Below are positions 1-8,477 of a stretch of 64,000 bases of DNA, piece after piece (within the stretch, counting starts at the first letter, position 1; each line of letters opens with the position of its first letter). The notes beneath the pieces were generated by a model. The model had not been told where the DNA came from, ran no database searches, and saw only the letters and a list, made by a program, of their open reading frames with translations. The stretch is from Leptolyngbya sp. PCC 6406. GTDB taxonomy: Bacteria > Cyanobacteriota > Cyanobacteriia > Phormidesmidales > Phormidesmidaceae. The translations under genes and the position numbers were made by a program. The stretch lies in NCBI RefSeq assembly GCF_000332095.2, contig NZ_KI913949.1:3310235-3374234 (forward strand). Direction: 5' to 3'.

Positions 1-125
1 CACAGCACAATCTCCCGATCATCGGGAGTTTCCGAAAGCTGACTTGTAAAGCCCTGCAAAAACTCCAGAGCCTCACTCTGGGTTTTGTACATTTTCCAGT
101 TGCCAGCGATGACTATCTTACGCAC
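1..125 (-). CDS. tpiA: Triosephosphate isomerase, N-terminal part (cut by window edge)
   Basis: Glycolytic and Calvin-cycle enzyme that interconverts dihydroxyacetone phosphate and glyceraldehyde-3-phosphate in the cytosol. Reading the minus strand from a GTG start at 125 gives [16 protein letters not shown], which carries the hallmark GNWKM segment; its Asn and Lys are active-site residues of TIM. About 41 codons are visible and the rest lies to the left of the window. An ATG exists in frame at Met12 of GNWKMY, but starting there would remove the catalytic Asn/Lys strand, so GTG is preferred. The MinD-like gene lies 101 nt upstream on the same strand. Identification rests on the motif and is strong despite the short length. 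Confidence 0.93.
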   Translation of the reverse strand, partial: MRKIVIAGNWKMYKTQSEALEFLQGFTSQLSETPDDREIVL

Positions 126-226
126 GGGGATCCAGGGACGAATAGAACAAATGCGAGACTTGCATCACCGCATCGTACAGGGAAAGCTGACCTGGATCAA
201 ACCAGAGGTAAGGCCAGAGATGGGGG

Positions 227-985
227 TCATGATGCCAGCACTTGACGTGCGATCGCTACCAGTTCCTGGGTCAGGGGATGTTTGGGATAGCGCAGACAAA
301 ACAGCTCTCGGCTACCCAACAGCATCATATCCTCCGACATCGGCAGCACCCCCGCCACAGGGATCGAGTAGGTCTTTTCCACCAAACTCCGAACATTATC
401 AGTCCCTAGAGCCGACAAAACCTTATTCACGACGAGCATCAGCCGAGGAATGCCGAGCTGCTGAGCAATTTCCACCGTCACAGCAGTACCCTCAAAGTCT
501 TGGCCATCGGGTCGCAGAATCATCAGCAACATATCCGATAGGGCCATGGCCAGCAGGGTTTCACTGTTGACACCGGGGTGGGTGTCGATAAAAACGTAGT
601 CCAGGTTCAGGCGGTCTGCAAGGCTGTTCAATCCGTCGCTTAGTTGGGTGATGTCATAGCCTTCACTGACGATGCGGGTAATCTCTTCGGTCTTGAAGCT
701 GCCGGGGGCAAGGCAGATAGCCCCATGTCGCTGTTTCACGGGCTCAGGGGTGAGATCATAGACGGCCTCTTCAATTAGGCATTCTCCCCAGAGATAACTG
801 TTCAACGTATGGCCAATGGTGCTCTGGTCCAGGCCAAAGGGAATGTGGATACCGGGGGATTGTAGGTCGGTGTCCACAATACCCACCCGCCGCCCAGTCA
901 TGGCCACCAGGGTTGCCAAGTTGGCGGTGATGTTGGATTTGCCCGTGCCGCCCCGGAAGGAGTGAACCGCAACCAGTTTGAACAT
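227..985 (-). CDS. MinD/ParA-like P-loop ATPase
   Basis: Deviant Walker-type ATPase of 252 aa. Near the N-terminus it has the sequence FRGGTGKSNITANLA (residues 10-24), a KGGxGKS-type P-loop in which the signature lysine position is replaced by arginine, followed by a switch-like VDTDLQSPG (about residues 37-45) and VFIDTHPG (about 131-138). Family members dimerise on ATP and position cellular cargo or regulate division, partitioning or gas-vesicle and motility machinery. No MinE, ParB or cargo partner lies next to it, so its target is unknown. It lies upstream of tpiA on the same strand. The ATG start gives the expected beta-strand followed directly by the P-loop. Confidence 0.85.
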   Translation of the reverse strand: MFKLVAVHSFRGGTGKSNITANLATLVAMTGRRVGIVDTDLQSPGIHIPFGLDQSTIGHTLNSYLWGECLIEEAVYDLTPEPVKQRHGAICLAPGSFKTEEITRIVSEGYDITQLSDGLNSLADRLNLDYVFIDTHPGVNSETLLAMALSDMLLMILRPDGQDFEGTAVTVEIAQQLGIPRLMLVVNKVLSALGTDNVRSLVEKTYSIPVAGVLPMSEDMMLLGSRELFCLRYPKHPLTQELVAIARQVLAS

Positions 986-1310
986 AGATCCTCACAGAAC
1001 ATGGCTAACCTGGGCAAATTTTAGGTCAGTTTGTCTAGCCTGGACTAGGTGGGGGGGGGTGATGGGGTGATGGGGTGATGGGGTGGGGTGGTGATGGGGA
1101 GGTGACAGGTGACAGGTGACAGGAATTTTGAGTTTTGAGTTTTGAGTTTTGAATTGAATTTCCCGTAGGGGCATAACGCTAAGGCGTGGCTCACCTTTTA
1201 TGTCGCTTGCGAAACGCGAAGCAATGCACCGCAGAGATGCCGCGCCCAATGCAGGGATGCGCCTTCTGCCTTCTGCCTTCTGCCTTCTGCCTTCTGCCTT
1301 CTGCCCTGCC
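986..1310. repeat. Intergenic tandem heptamer/nonamer repeat arrays
   Basis: The 325-nt gap holds four simple-repeat arrays in series: GGTGATGGG-type units (about 1059-1098), GGTGACA units (about 1100-1122), TTTTGAG heptamers (about 1126-1152) and six CCTTCTG heptamers (1262-1303). Between them (about 1163-1260) is a palindromic segment rich in GCAATGCACCGC/GGCGTGGC that recurs at 30003-30045 and 61065-61115. These are short tandemly repeated repetitive sequences of the kind common in filamentous cyanobacteria. Open frames through here are repeat artefacts. Confidence 0.85.
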
Positions 1311-2198
1311 TTACTTTTGCGATAAGGGCTCAGGAGTGCCGGAGGGTGGCTCTGGCTGACCGACAACAAGAATGCGATCGCAAAAAAACAGTGTCCCCGC
1401 CGCCACACAGAGGGGAATTGTCAGCAAGTTCATCAGGGGAATGCTGACCAACCCCAGACACACCAACCCAAAGGCGGCACTGGCGGGAAAGCTCCGGAAA
1501 ATGATCCCCAGCTTGTGGCGAAACTGGAGCCGCCGCCGTTCCAGGGGTGCATCCAACATATCCAGACACAGGATTGTCACCGCCAGGGTAATGCCGCCTA
1601 CCGTTGCGATCGCAGTGCCCACACCGGGCAGCAGATTCGCCACGAGTAAGGGCACCCCGACACCCACCAGCAACAACAGCTTCTTGAGTTCAAACAGAAT
1701 CGCCCGCCCCACGTCTCGCAGCACCGAGGCCAAGCTAAAGGGTTCCGTAGGGGGTGGTTGCCCCGCCCTCAGAGACTCTAGCTTTTCCGAAAGCTGACCG
1801 TAAAAGGGAGAGCCCAAAATCACGCCAAACTGCAACAGCAGCAGCCCCGTCACCACCAACATCAGCACCACCAGCCCCCCCTGAATTACCGGGGCTAGGA
1901 CTTGTAACCCCACATCTAGCCAAGCGGGCTGCGCCCAGGCCCTAAGTCGGGTCATCCAACTCGCAATTAACCGAAGACCCAACCCCACGCTGCCCGCGTA
2001 CAGGGTGATCCCCAGCAATACATTCACCACCACAGGGCCAATCACATAGGGCCGTAGGGAAGGATGGCGCTGCAAGATTCTCACAGCCTGAAGGGGATAG
2101 GTGAACCCTACGATCAGCCCCGCTAGTCCCCCGCCTCGGGGCTGCAAGGTCTGGGTGACGGTCATCTGCTGCGGGGAAGGTTTCTCGATTGCCCCCAT
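1311..2198 (-). CDS. EI24 (CysZ/DUF540-like) membrane protein
   Basis: Integral membrane protein of 295 aa with at least four or five hydrophobic stretches (about residues 48-75, 100-128, 172-205, 240-270). The amphipathic segment FGVILGSPFYGQLSEKLE is characteristic of the EI24/CysZ family. CysZ proteins take up sulfate in proteobacteria; the role of the cyanobacterial homologues is not established, and no sulfur-assimilation gene lies nearby. The first Met (2198) is used; Met12 is an alternative start. The C-terminus runs up to a tandem repeat array. The gene is divergent from the glycosyltransferase cluster. Confidence 0.8.
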   Translation of the reverse strand: MGAIEKPSPQQMTVTQTLQPRGGGLAGLIVGFTYPLQAVRILQRHPSLRPYVIGPVVVNVLLGITLYAGSVGLGLRLIASWMTRLRAWAQPAWLDVGLQVLAPVIQGGLVVLMLVVTGLLLLQFGVILGSPFYGQLSEKLESLRAGQPPPTEPFSLASVLRDVGRAILFELKKLLLLVGVGVPLLVANLLPGVGTAIATVGGITLAVTILCLDMLDAPLERRRLQFRHKLGIIFRSFPASAAFGLVCLGLVSIPLMNLLTIPLCVAAGTLFFCDRILVVGQPEPPSGTPEPLSQK

Positions 2199-2496
2199 GG
2201 TGGGTTCCCTGCTGAATCAAACTGCTCCTCCATCTTGCCCTGTTGAGGAGACTCATGAAACTGGCTCTAGACAATCCCAGTTGCAACAGGTCGGATTGCG
2301 ACAGAATATACTTTCCCCAGAGCATTCTTTCAGGAACTTTATCAATTTCCCTGCTGTCACTCCATCAAAGTTTGATGAGATCGACCGTGGACTCACGGAA
2401 ATTTGCGTACTTACACTGATTTAGCATCTCTTCCTGTTAAGCCAGACTGCATCGAGACGGAGTCGATATCAGTATTCGCACGGGAATGCTCCCAGA
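2199..2496. other. Divergent intergenic region, EI24 gene / glycan cluster
   Basis: 298 nt between divergent genes, AT-richer than its surroundings. It must carry the promoters of both the EI24 gene and the plus-strand glycosyltransferase cluster, but I see no convincing -35/-10 pair, RNA structure or small gene in it. Confidence 0.4.
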
Positions 2497-3696
2497 ATGA
2501 ATCGGAACCCAGACGTAGTACTTTTTATTCGTTGGTTACGCGGTGGTGGAGCCGAGCGCGTCATCGCTAACTTGGCGAATGGCTTGGCTGAGCGCAACCT
2601 CAAAGTTGATTTAGTGTTGATGCAGGCTGAGGGAGAATACCTGGAAACCCTGCACAGCAACGTCCGTGTTGTGAATTTAGACACCCAATCCGCTTCGGCG
2701 GGCAGAGGCTGGAGACCACCCACCAGTTTTCAGTCAACGGGCAGCTTACTCAAGCTGGTGCGCTATCTCAAGCAGTATCGTCCCCCGGTCTTGCTCTCAG
2801 CCACCCATTACCTAAATGAAATTGCCTTGCTGGCAAAGCAACTCGCACAGGTACCAACGCGGGTCATCGTGACTGAGCACACCCACCTGTCTCAGGAGTT
2901 CCGTCTGACGGAGCAGATCTCGTCCAAGTTGATCCCCTGGACGGTCAGGGCGCTATATCGCTTTGCGGATGAGGTAGTGGCGGTTTCCCAGGGAGTCGCC
3001 GCTGACCTTGATACCTTCAGCCCCCATCGACGTAAGCCAACTCGTGTGGTCTACAACTCGGTGGTGACGCCAGACATTTATCGTCTAGCTGAGGCGGAAG
3101 TTGCCCATCCTTGGTTTCAGCAGAAGGATCTCCCGATTGTGATTGGGAGTGGGCGCTTTGTGCGACAGAAGGATTTTCCAACCTTGGTGCGGGCCTTTGC
3201 CCACTTGCGGCAAACGATACCGGCCCGCCTGGTTTTACTAGGGGATGGGCGAGATCATGCCGAAATTCTGCGCCTTGTGGAGGAGTTCGCGATCGCAGAT
3301 CATGTGTGGATGCCGGGATTTGTCAGCAATCCCTATGCCTACATGAAAAAGGCGGATGTATTTGCCCTGTCCTCTGCCTGGGAAGGATTACCGACGGTGT
3401 TGATCGAGGCAATTGCCCTTGGGGTTCCAGTTGTATCCACCGACTGCCCCAGTGGCCCTGCGGAGATTTTGAAACAAGGTCGCTATGGCCGCTTGGTGCC
3501 TGTCGGAGATGCGGTGACCTTGGGGGATGCGATCGCAAGCACCCTTCAAGAAGATAGCCCCTCCGTACCCCAAGACTGGATTCGAGAATTCACCCCAGAA
3601 GTTGCTATCCGTAAATATATAGATGTTCTAGGACTCAGCCCCGTGATTCCGTCATCCACGGTTCACATGATGGGATCCTCCATCGCCATTTCCTAG
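2497..3696 (+). CDS. Glycosyltransferase family 4 (GT-B)
   Basis: Retaining sugar transferase of 399 aa acting on the cytoplasmic side of the membrane. The N-terminal domain opens with a GGGAERV loop (about residues 14-20), typical of GT4 acceptor-binding domains. The C-terminal nucleotide-sugar domain has GRFVRQKDF (about 218-226) and the E-x7-E motif EGLPTVLIE (about 295-303), followed by PVVSTDCPSGPAEIL. Sugar donor and acceptor cannot be told from sequence. It is the first gene of a plus-strand run with GT2 enzymes and a sulfotransferase and ends 22 nt before the next gene, so co-transcription is likely. Confidence 0.9.
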   Translation: MNRNPDVVLFIRWLRGGGAERVIANLANGLAERNLKVDLVLMQAEGEYLETLHSNVRVVNLDTQSASAGRGWRPPTSFQSTGSLLKLVRYLKQYRPPVLLSATHYLNEIALLAKQLAQVPTRVIVTEHTHLSQEFRLTEQISSKLIPWTVRALYRFADEVVAVSQGVAADLDTFSPHRRKPTRVVYNSVVTPDIYRLAEAEVAHPWFQQKDLPIVIGSGRFVRQKDFPTLVRAFAHLRQTIPARLVLLGDGRDHAEILRLVEEFAIADHVWMPGFVSNPYAYMKKADVFALSSAWEGLPTVLIEAIALGVPVVSTDCPSGPAEILKQGRYGRLVPVGDAVTLGDAIASTLQEDSPSVPQDWIREFTPEVAIRKYIDVLGLSPVIPSSTVHMMGSSIAIS

Positions 3697-3718
3697 CCTT
3701 AGCTCCCCTTACTTCTTG

Positions 3719-4648
3719 ATGGCAATGAATCTTCCCCTGGTAAACATCATTATTCCGGCCCATAATGCTGCGGGTCTGATTAGTGAGGCTCTTCAATCAG
3801 TACAGGAGCAGACCTATTCTCACTGGCAGGTGATTGTGGTAGAAGACGGCACCCAGGACAGTACGGAGGCGATTGTGCAAATCTTTGCGCAGGCCATGGG
3901 CGAGGGCAAAGTACGGTATATCCGCCATCCTGAAAATCAAGGAGTCAGTGCGACCCGCAATACAGCTATAGCTGCTGCGCAGGGCCAATACATTGCCCTT
4001 TTAGATCACGACGACACCTGGGAACCGGAACACCTGGAGAAACTGGTAACCCGGTTAGAACAGACCGGGGCAGATTTTGCCTACGCCCCAGCAGTGTTTT
4101 TTGAATATCACACCCATAGGGAGATTGGTATTCATGGTCCACAAGCCTCAGAGTGGACCGAGTTTCCCCATAGCCTGTTTAACCGCAGCTATATCCCAGT
4201 ATCTGGGGTAGTAATAAGGCGATCGGCAGCTAATCAAGTCGGCGGTTTTGATCCCAAACTTCAGAAAGCAGAGGACTTGGACTATTGGTTGCGGTGCGTC
4301 GAAGCTGGGCTGCGCTTTGAGTATGTGTCGGAGGTGACCAATGGCTATCGTCAGCGTAACCCTAAGGCCGCGACTGCTGACAAGAGAGGTATTTTGGAAG
4401 GGCACGCCCGCGTCCTCCGGAAGCACCGTAATCTGACGGCGGTTTCTCGATCTGTGCGCGATCTCGTCCTAGCGCGTTATCACCTAGGCGTGGTTCGCCG
4501 CAGTTTCAAGACGGAACCCGCAAAGGCTTGGGAATTTCTCTACTGGTCGATCCGCATCACGCCTCTGGGCTCCTTGGCGGCGCTGCGATGGTTCTTGCTG
4601 GAGACGTTGGGGCGAGAAACTCGATATACCACGAGAGGTGTGGCCTAA
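3719..4648 (+). CDS. Glycosyltransferase family 2 (GT-A)
   Basis: Inverting GT-A transferase of 309 aa. It opens with the canonical VNIIIPAHNAAGLISEAL strand-helix and has VVEDGTQDST (about residues 40-49) and the metal-binding DHDDTW segment (about 95-100), a DXD-type motif. A TTG three bases upstream is in frame; ATG at 3719 is preferred, and ATG 3725 is also possible. No good Shine-Dalgarno sequence is visible, which is common in cyanobacteria. It is the second gene of the glycan cluster. Linkage and substrate are unknown. Confidence 0.88.
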   Translation: MAMNLPLVNIIIPAHNAAGLISEALQSVQEQTYSHWQVIVVEDGTQDSTEAIVQIFAQAMGEGKVRYIRHPENQGVSATRNTAIAAAQGQYIALLDHDDTWEPEHLEKLVTRLEQTGADFAYAPAVFFEYHTHREIGIHGPQASEWTEFPHSLFNRSYIPVSGVVIRRSAANQVGGFDPKLQKAEDLDYWLRCVEAGLRFEYVSEVTNGYRQRNPKAATADKRGILEGHARVLRKHRNLTAVSRSVRDLVLARYHLGVVRRSFKTEPAKAWEFLYWSIRITPLGSLAALRWFLLETLGRETRYTTRGVA

Positions 4649-4758
4649 AGAAGGTCGGGGAAAGCCAGTTTGAAAGGCTCTATTTTTTGAGTTTAGAAGA
4701 TTCCGACTTGTTGATCGAGCATTGTAATTCCATTTCAAGTTATTTGGAGAAGTTGATT

Positions 4759-5748
4759 ATGTCTCAAGCAAAGGTGACTCTAGTAGTGGTTCCTCGGGAA
4801 CGATTTAGTTATACTGAGCGTTCTCTAGAAAGCATTTATCGCGATACCAGATATCCCTTTGAGCTGATTTATATTGACGGCAATTCTCCAGCCCCCGTGC
4901 GGGATTATTTGCAGGCGGCTTCTCAGAAATATGGCTTTAAGCTGATTCGAACAGAGCAATATTTGTCTCCCAACCAAGCACGCAATATAGGTATTCCCCA
5001 TGTGGAAACGGAATATCTGGTCTTTATTGACAACGATGTTTTGGTAAAATCGGGTTGGCTAGAGGCACTGGTAAACTGTGGCGATCGTACTGGAGCTGCT
5101 GCGATCGCGCCAGTTACTCTAGAAGGAGAAGCTTTTGACACCATTCATCAAGCCGGAGGCGAAATTATCTTCCGCGAAACTAAGGATGGTCGGCGCTGGA
5201 TGATCGAACGCCGACCCAACATGCACTTACCTCTCAAAAAGCTCCCTGAACCTTTGACCGCAGGCCCCACCCAGCTCACAGAATTTCACTGTGTATTTGC
5301 CCGCCGCGATATTTTCGATAAGATTGGCCCTCTAGACGAAAAACTCCTCAGCATGGCAGAAGAAACCGACTTTTGCCTATCGGTTATGAATGCTGGAGGT
5401 ACAGTCTATTTGGAGCCCGCTAGTGTGGTCACCTATGTACCCCCTTTCACCCTAGTCTGGTCAGATCTGCCCTATTTCTTCATGCGCTGGAGCGACGCTT
5501 GGTGCGAAACCAGCGTTCAGCAAATGCGAGAAAAATATGATCTCAGCCCAGATTCCCCAGTGCTGAAGCACTACCGTGTCTTTGTCCATGATCATCGTGC
5601 CCTTGCTTTTGGCAGTAATGAGATCTCTTTCAAGCCCCTTCTTCTCTCTAGTAAAATATCTATGCCCGCCAAGGGCAAATATGCTGTCAAGAAAATCCTG
5701 CGGCACTATATGAATAAACAGGCGCATCAATTCCAGTACTCGGCTTAG
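4759..5748 (+). CDS. Glycosyltransferase family 2 (GT-A)
   Basis: GT2 enzyme of 329 aa. VTLVVVPRERFSYTERSLES forms the first Rossmann unit, IYIDGNSPAPVRDYL the nucleotide-binding loop, and FIDNDVLVKSGWLEAL carries the DND metal site. The later EETDFCLSVMNAGG is the usual ED/EE catalytic-base region of the family. The open frame continues 77 codons upstream into the preceding gene, but the ATG at 4759 places the GT2 domain directly at the N-terminus, so it is the likely start. A strong hairpin follows the stop, suggesting that the first transcription unit of the cluster ends here. Confidence 0.85.
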   Translation: MSQAKVTLVVVPRERFSYTERSLESIYRDTRYPFELIYIDGNSPAPVRDYLQAASQKYGFKLIRTEQYLSPNQARNIGIPHVETEYLVFIDNDVLVKSGWLEALVNCGDRTGAAAIAPVTLEGEAFDTIHQAGGEIIFRETKDGRRWMIERRPNMHLPLKKLPEPLTAGPTQLTEFHCVFARRDIFDKIGPLDEKLLSMAEETDFCLSVMNAGGTVYLEPASVVTYVPPFTLVWSDLPYFFMRWSDAWCETSVQQMREKYDLSPDSPVLKHYRVFVHDHRALAFGSNEISFKPLLLSSKISMPAKGKYAVKKILRHYMNKQAHQFQYSA

Positions 5749-5760
5749 TTTTTTGGGGGG

Positions 5761-5791
5761 AAGAGCTTGGAAAGGATCTTTCCAAGCTCTT
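5761..5791 (+). terminator. Perfect 14-bp hairpin after GT2 gene
   Basis: AAGAGCTTGGAAAG (5761-5774), loop GAT, then its exact complement (5778-5791), followed by GAACTATTTT. It lies 12 nt after the GT2 stop codon. The T-run is weak and interrupted, so it may be a terminator or an mRNA-stabilising stem-loop. Confidence 0.6.
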
Positions 5792-5840
5792 GAACTATTT
5801 TGGGGCGTTCTGAATCTTTAGGGCATAAAGAATTTAAGTC

Positions 5841-6764
5841 ATGAAAACGATCTATCTACATATCGGAACTCACAAAACAGGTACAACAACTATTCAAAAA
5901 GTCCTATCAGAAAATCAAGAAATAATACTTGAAAAGGGTTACTACTACTGTCAAAAATGCAGGATTAAATACACGCTGGGAAATCACCCTCTAGCTTGGT
6001 CGATACTGCATGGAGATCAAATGATATATGCGAAGACTGGAGAGACTTTAGATTTCACGACAACATGGAAAGACTTTCTGAGTTCGATTCCTACCTCTAC
6101 ACATAATATTATTATTAGTTCGGAGTATTTCTCTCTCTTTGACCATGCAAATATTTTGACTCTTAAGGAATATTTATCTGGGTTTGTAGTGATGCCAATA
6201 ATCTATTTAAGAAAACCAGATGATTTTCTTCTCTCACTATATTCAGAAAATATTAAAAGCAATGCCTATTTCAAGTCTCCAATAAAGTTCTTTGAGGAGC
6301 AAAGTGGTAGGGTTGATTACCTCTCAATGTTAGAATCATGGAGCCAAGTTTTCGGTCACAATAGCATAGTGATTGACACTTATAAATCTGATACATCTAA
6401 CACAACTCTGATTAATGGGTTCTTTAAAAAAATTGGGATGGATATGAGCCACCTTGATTTAAAAATAAGGAACCCTCGACTCAACGTTAGTCCTCCAATT
6501 AAATTTCTTAAGCTTCTCAGATGTCTGAACTGGCTATTTCATGGGAGACTTGGGATATCAGTAGCACAGTGTAGAAATCTTTACTTGATTAGACTTCTGA
6601 ATGCTCGCATGGTCAAGGTTGTATCATTAATTCCTGACTGGGCTCTAAGTGATAAGTGGTTTTCGGAAATAGACAAGGATCAATTAGCTACTACTTTCAA
6701 GGAAATGAATGCCAAAATTGTCGTAGATTATCTTGACAAAGCTGATGCCAAAACCTTCTCGTAA
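5841..6764 (+). CDS. Sulfotransferase family protein (PAPS-dependent)
   Basis: 307-aa protein that probably transfers sulfate from PAPS to a glycan hydroxyl. The N-terminal HIGTHKTGTTTIQ (residues 7-19) is the 5'-phosphosulfate P-loop of the family. IIYLRKPDDFLLSLYSE (about residues 117-133) matches the 3'-phosphate-binding segment with Arg and Ser. Base composition is visibly AT-richer than the flanking glycosyltransferases and HIP1 sites are absent, which suggests recent acquisition. It lies between glycosyltransferase genes, so the cluster product is probably sulfated. Its end is 16 nt before the next start. Confidence 0.82.
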   Translation: MKTIYLHIGTHKTGTTTIQKVLSENQEIILEKGYYYCQKCRIKYTLGNHPLAWSILHGDQMIYAKTGETLDFTTTWKDFLSSIPTSTHNIIISSEYFSLFDHANILTLKEYLSGFVVMPIIYLRKPDDFLLSLYSENIKSNAYFKSPIKFFEEQSGRVDYLSMLESWSQVFGHNSIVIDTYKSDTSNTTLINGFFKKIGMDMSHLDLKIRNPRLNVSPPIKFLKLLRCLNWLFHGRLGISVAQCRNLYLIRLLNARMVKVVSLIPDWALSDKWFSEIDKDQLATTFKEMNAKIVVDYLDKADAKTFS

Positions 6765-6780
6765 GGGAAAAATAAAGGTC

Positions 6781-7356
6781 ATGTTTTATCAGTTAAAAAC
6801 AGCCATAAAATCTCTCATTCCATTTCAATATCACTACTATTTTGAAAAGAAACGGCGTACTTCTGCTGGCAGGAAAACTCGCAAGGACGTAGTACACTTT
6901 GAGGTCGCAGACAACGCCTACTTTGAGGTGTACTGGAAAGTATATGGCTTAGGGCGCGGGCCAGCCTTAGCGCTTTTTATTGAACATGAACAAGTACTCA
7001 AGTTTGATTTCTATGGAAAAGGAAGGGGACATTATCACGTTCAAACGATGATGCCTGCCCCCTGTACACACCATGCCCTATTTCTGCCAGAAGAAACTGT
7101 AGGGGCACAGATTGATCGGGCCTTCTTTGAGCTAGAGAAAAATCTCTACTGGTATTTAGAACGCCATCCCCTGAAAGCCGTGCGGAACTTTCGCGTAAAA
7201 AAGGCTCATCTGCGCCAAATTTTGACCGAACTACGTCCCGTTTTGGTCGAGTATCAAAACCGCGTTCCTCCTGAAAACAGTGACTCTGATAGGGATCCGA
7301 TCCTTGAGGGCGATCGTGAATCTGGTAATAGCGATTCCCTGGCAATGGTCTCTTAG
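6781..7356 (+). CDS. Hypothetical protein of glycan cluster
   Basis: 191-aa soluble protein that I do not recognise. The reading frame is open from 6733, overlapping the sulfotransferase; ATG 6781 avoids the overlap and is preferred. The central part (about residues 30-120) has beta-rich patterns such as FEVYWKVYGLGRGPALALFI and a His-rich stretch GRGHYHVQTMMPAPCTHH. The C-terminal third is helical and charged, ending in an acidic/Ser-rich tail. Being in the cluster it may assist polysaccharide synthesis, but nothing in the sequence shows how. Confidence 0.6.
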   Translation: MFYQLKTAIKSLIPFQYHYYFEKKRRTSAGRKTRKDVVHFEVADNAYFEVYWKVYGLGRGPALALFIEHEQVLKFDFYGKGRGHYHVQTMMPAPCTHHALFLPEETVGAQIDRAFFELEKNLYWYLERHPLKAVRNFRVKKAHLRQILTELRPVLVEYQNRVPPENSDSDRDPILEGDRESGNSDSLAMVS

Positions 7357-7386
7357 CTTCGCACTCAATTTAGAGGTCAGTTTTTT

Positions 7387-8439
7387 GTGGTCATTCAAAA
7401 AATTCAACGAAATGCAAAATCAGCACTTAAACGGGGTCGCAACCTAGCAGATGACATCGCTTATGCAACCCTGTATCGTCAACCTCCGATGGTAGACATG
7501 CAATACGTGACCCTAGGGCGCACAGGCTTAAAGGTTAGTGTGATGGGGTTGGGGAGCGGAGGATCTAGCCAACTAGGATTGAAAAAAGGCCAGAGCGATC
7601 GTCATGCCATCCGTCTGATTCACCATGCCCTAGACTGTGGCATTAATCTTCTGGACACCGCTAAAGTTTATGGAACAGAAGCAATTATTGGCAGAGCTAT
7701 CAAAGGATATCTCCGAGAAAAAATAATTCTATCAACGAAGTATCCTGTCACAATAAAAGAAGGACTCATGAGTCCCGAAAAGTTGGCTCATGGCATTGAT
7801 AAGAGCTTGCACCGCTTAGGGACTGACTATATTGATATCCTTCATTTTCATGGTGTGGAATGCCACCAGTATGACTATGTCCTGACTGTATTACTTCCAG
7901 TTCTGATATCTGCGCAAGAAGCGGGAAAGATTCGTTTTATTGGCATTACTGAAGCCTTTTCTAAAGACACCCATCATCAAATGTTAACTCGCGCTGTTCA
8001 AGATGATTGTTGGGACGTAATGATGTTGGGCTTTAACTTCTTAAACCAGTCTGCACGGACACAAGTATTGGTAACGGCCCAGGAGAAAAACATCGGGGTG
8101 TTAGCTATGTTTGCAGTGCGCCGTGCTTTAATCAACTCTGAAAATCTGAAGCGAACCCTGGAGAATTTTTATGGATCGGAGCAGTGGGATCCGAGTATTC
8201 TGCCCAAGGATGTATCTCTAGAGTTCCTCTTTCACGATGGAGGGGCAACCAGTCTTACGGATGCGGCCTACCGCTATGTCCGTCACGAGCCCGGTATTCA
8301 CTCAGTGCTCTTTGGTACAAGTCAATTTTCACATTTAGAAAGTAATATAAAGTCCCTCCTCAAGCCTTCCCTATCTGCTGAGGATTACGATCGACTGAAT
8401 GCTATCTTTGGTCGTTGTAAGGGCATCTCCGGCGATTGA
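7387..8439 (+). CDS. Aldo/keto reductase
   Basis: NADPH-dependent oxidoreductase with a TIM-barrel fold, 350 aa. After a 37-residue leader it begins YVTLGRTGLKVSVMGLGSGG, the typical AKR start. Catalytic residues are visible: Asp and Tyr in LLDTAKVYG, Lys in LSTKYP and His in DILHFHGVE. The GTG at 7387 is used; an in-frame ATG at 7489 (MVDMQYVTLG) would give the normal family N-terminus, so the true start is uncertain. In glycan clusters such enzymes can modify nucleotide sugars or lipid carriers; the substrate here is unknown. Confidence 0.88.
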   Translation: MVIQKIQRNAKSALKRGRNLADDIAYATLYRQPPMVDMQYVTLGRTGLKVSVMGLGSGGSSQLGLKKGQSDRHAIRLIHHALDCGINLLDTAKVYGTEAIIGRAIKGYLREKIILSTKYPVTIKEGLMSPEKLAHGIDKSLHRLGTDYIDILHFHGVECHQYDYVLTVLLPVLISAQEAGKIRFIGITEAFSKDTHHQMLTRAVQDDCWDVMMLGFNFLNQSARTQVLVTAQEKNIGVLAMFAVRRALINSENLKRTLENFYGSEQWDPSILPKDVSLEFLFHDGGATSLTDAAYRYVRHEPGIHSVLFGTSQFSHLESNIKSLLKPSLSAEDYDRLNAIFGRCKGISGD

Positions 8440-8477
8440 AAATTAACCGCTCATTCATCCTATTGAGAAAAATAGCT

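Noticed and set aside
1050..1310. CRISPR array
   Set aside because: Units are 7-9 nt and contiguous without spacers. They are simple tandem repeats, and no cas genes are in the window.
992..1408. 138-codon minus-strand open frame over repeats
   Set aside because: It is built mostly from tandem heptamers (KAEGRRQKAEGRR, HHHPTPSPHHP) and overlaps the EI24 gene end. It is a repeat artefact.
4528..4758. 77-codon N-terminal extension of the third glycosyltransferase
   Set aside because: It lies in the overlap with the preceding gene and in a non-homologous leader. The GT2 domain starts immediately after ATG 4759.
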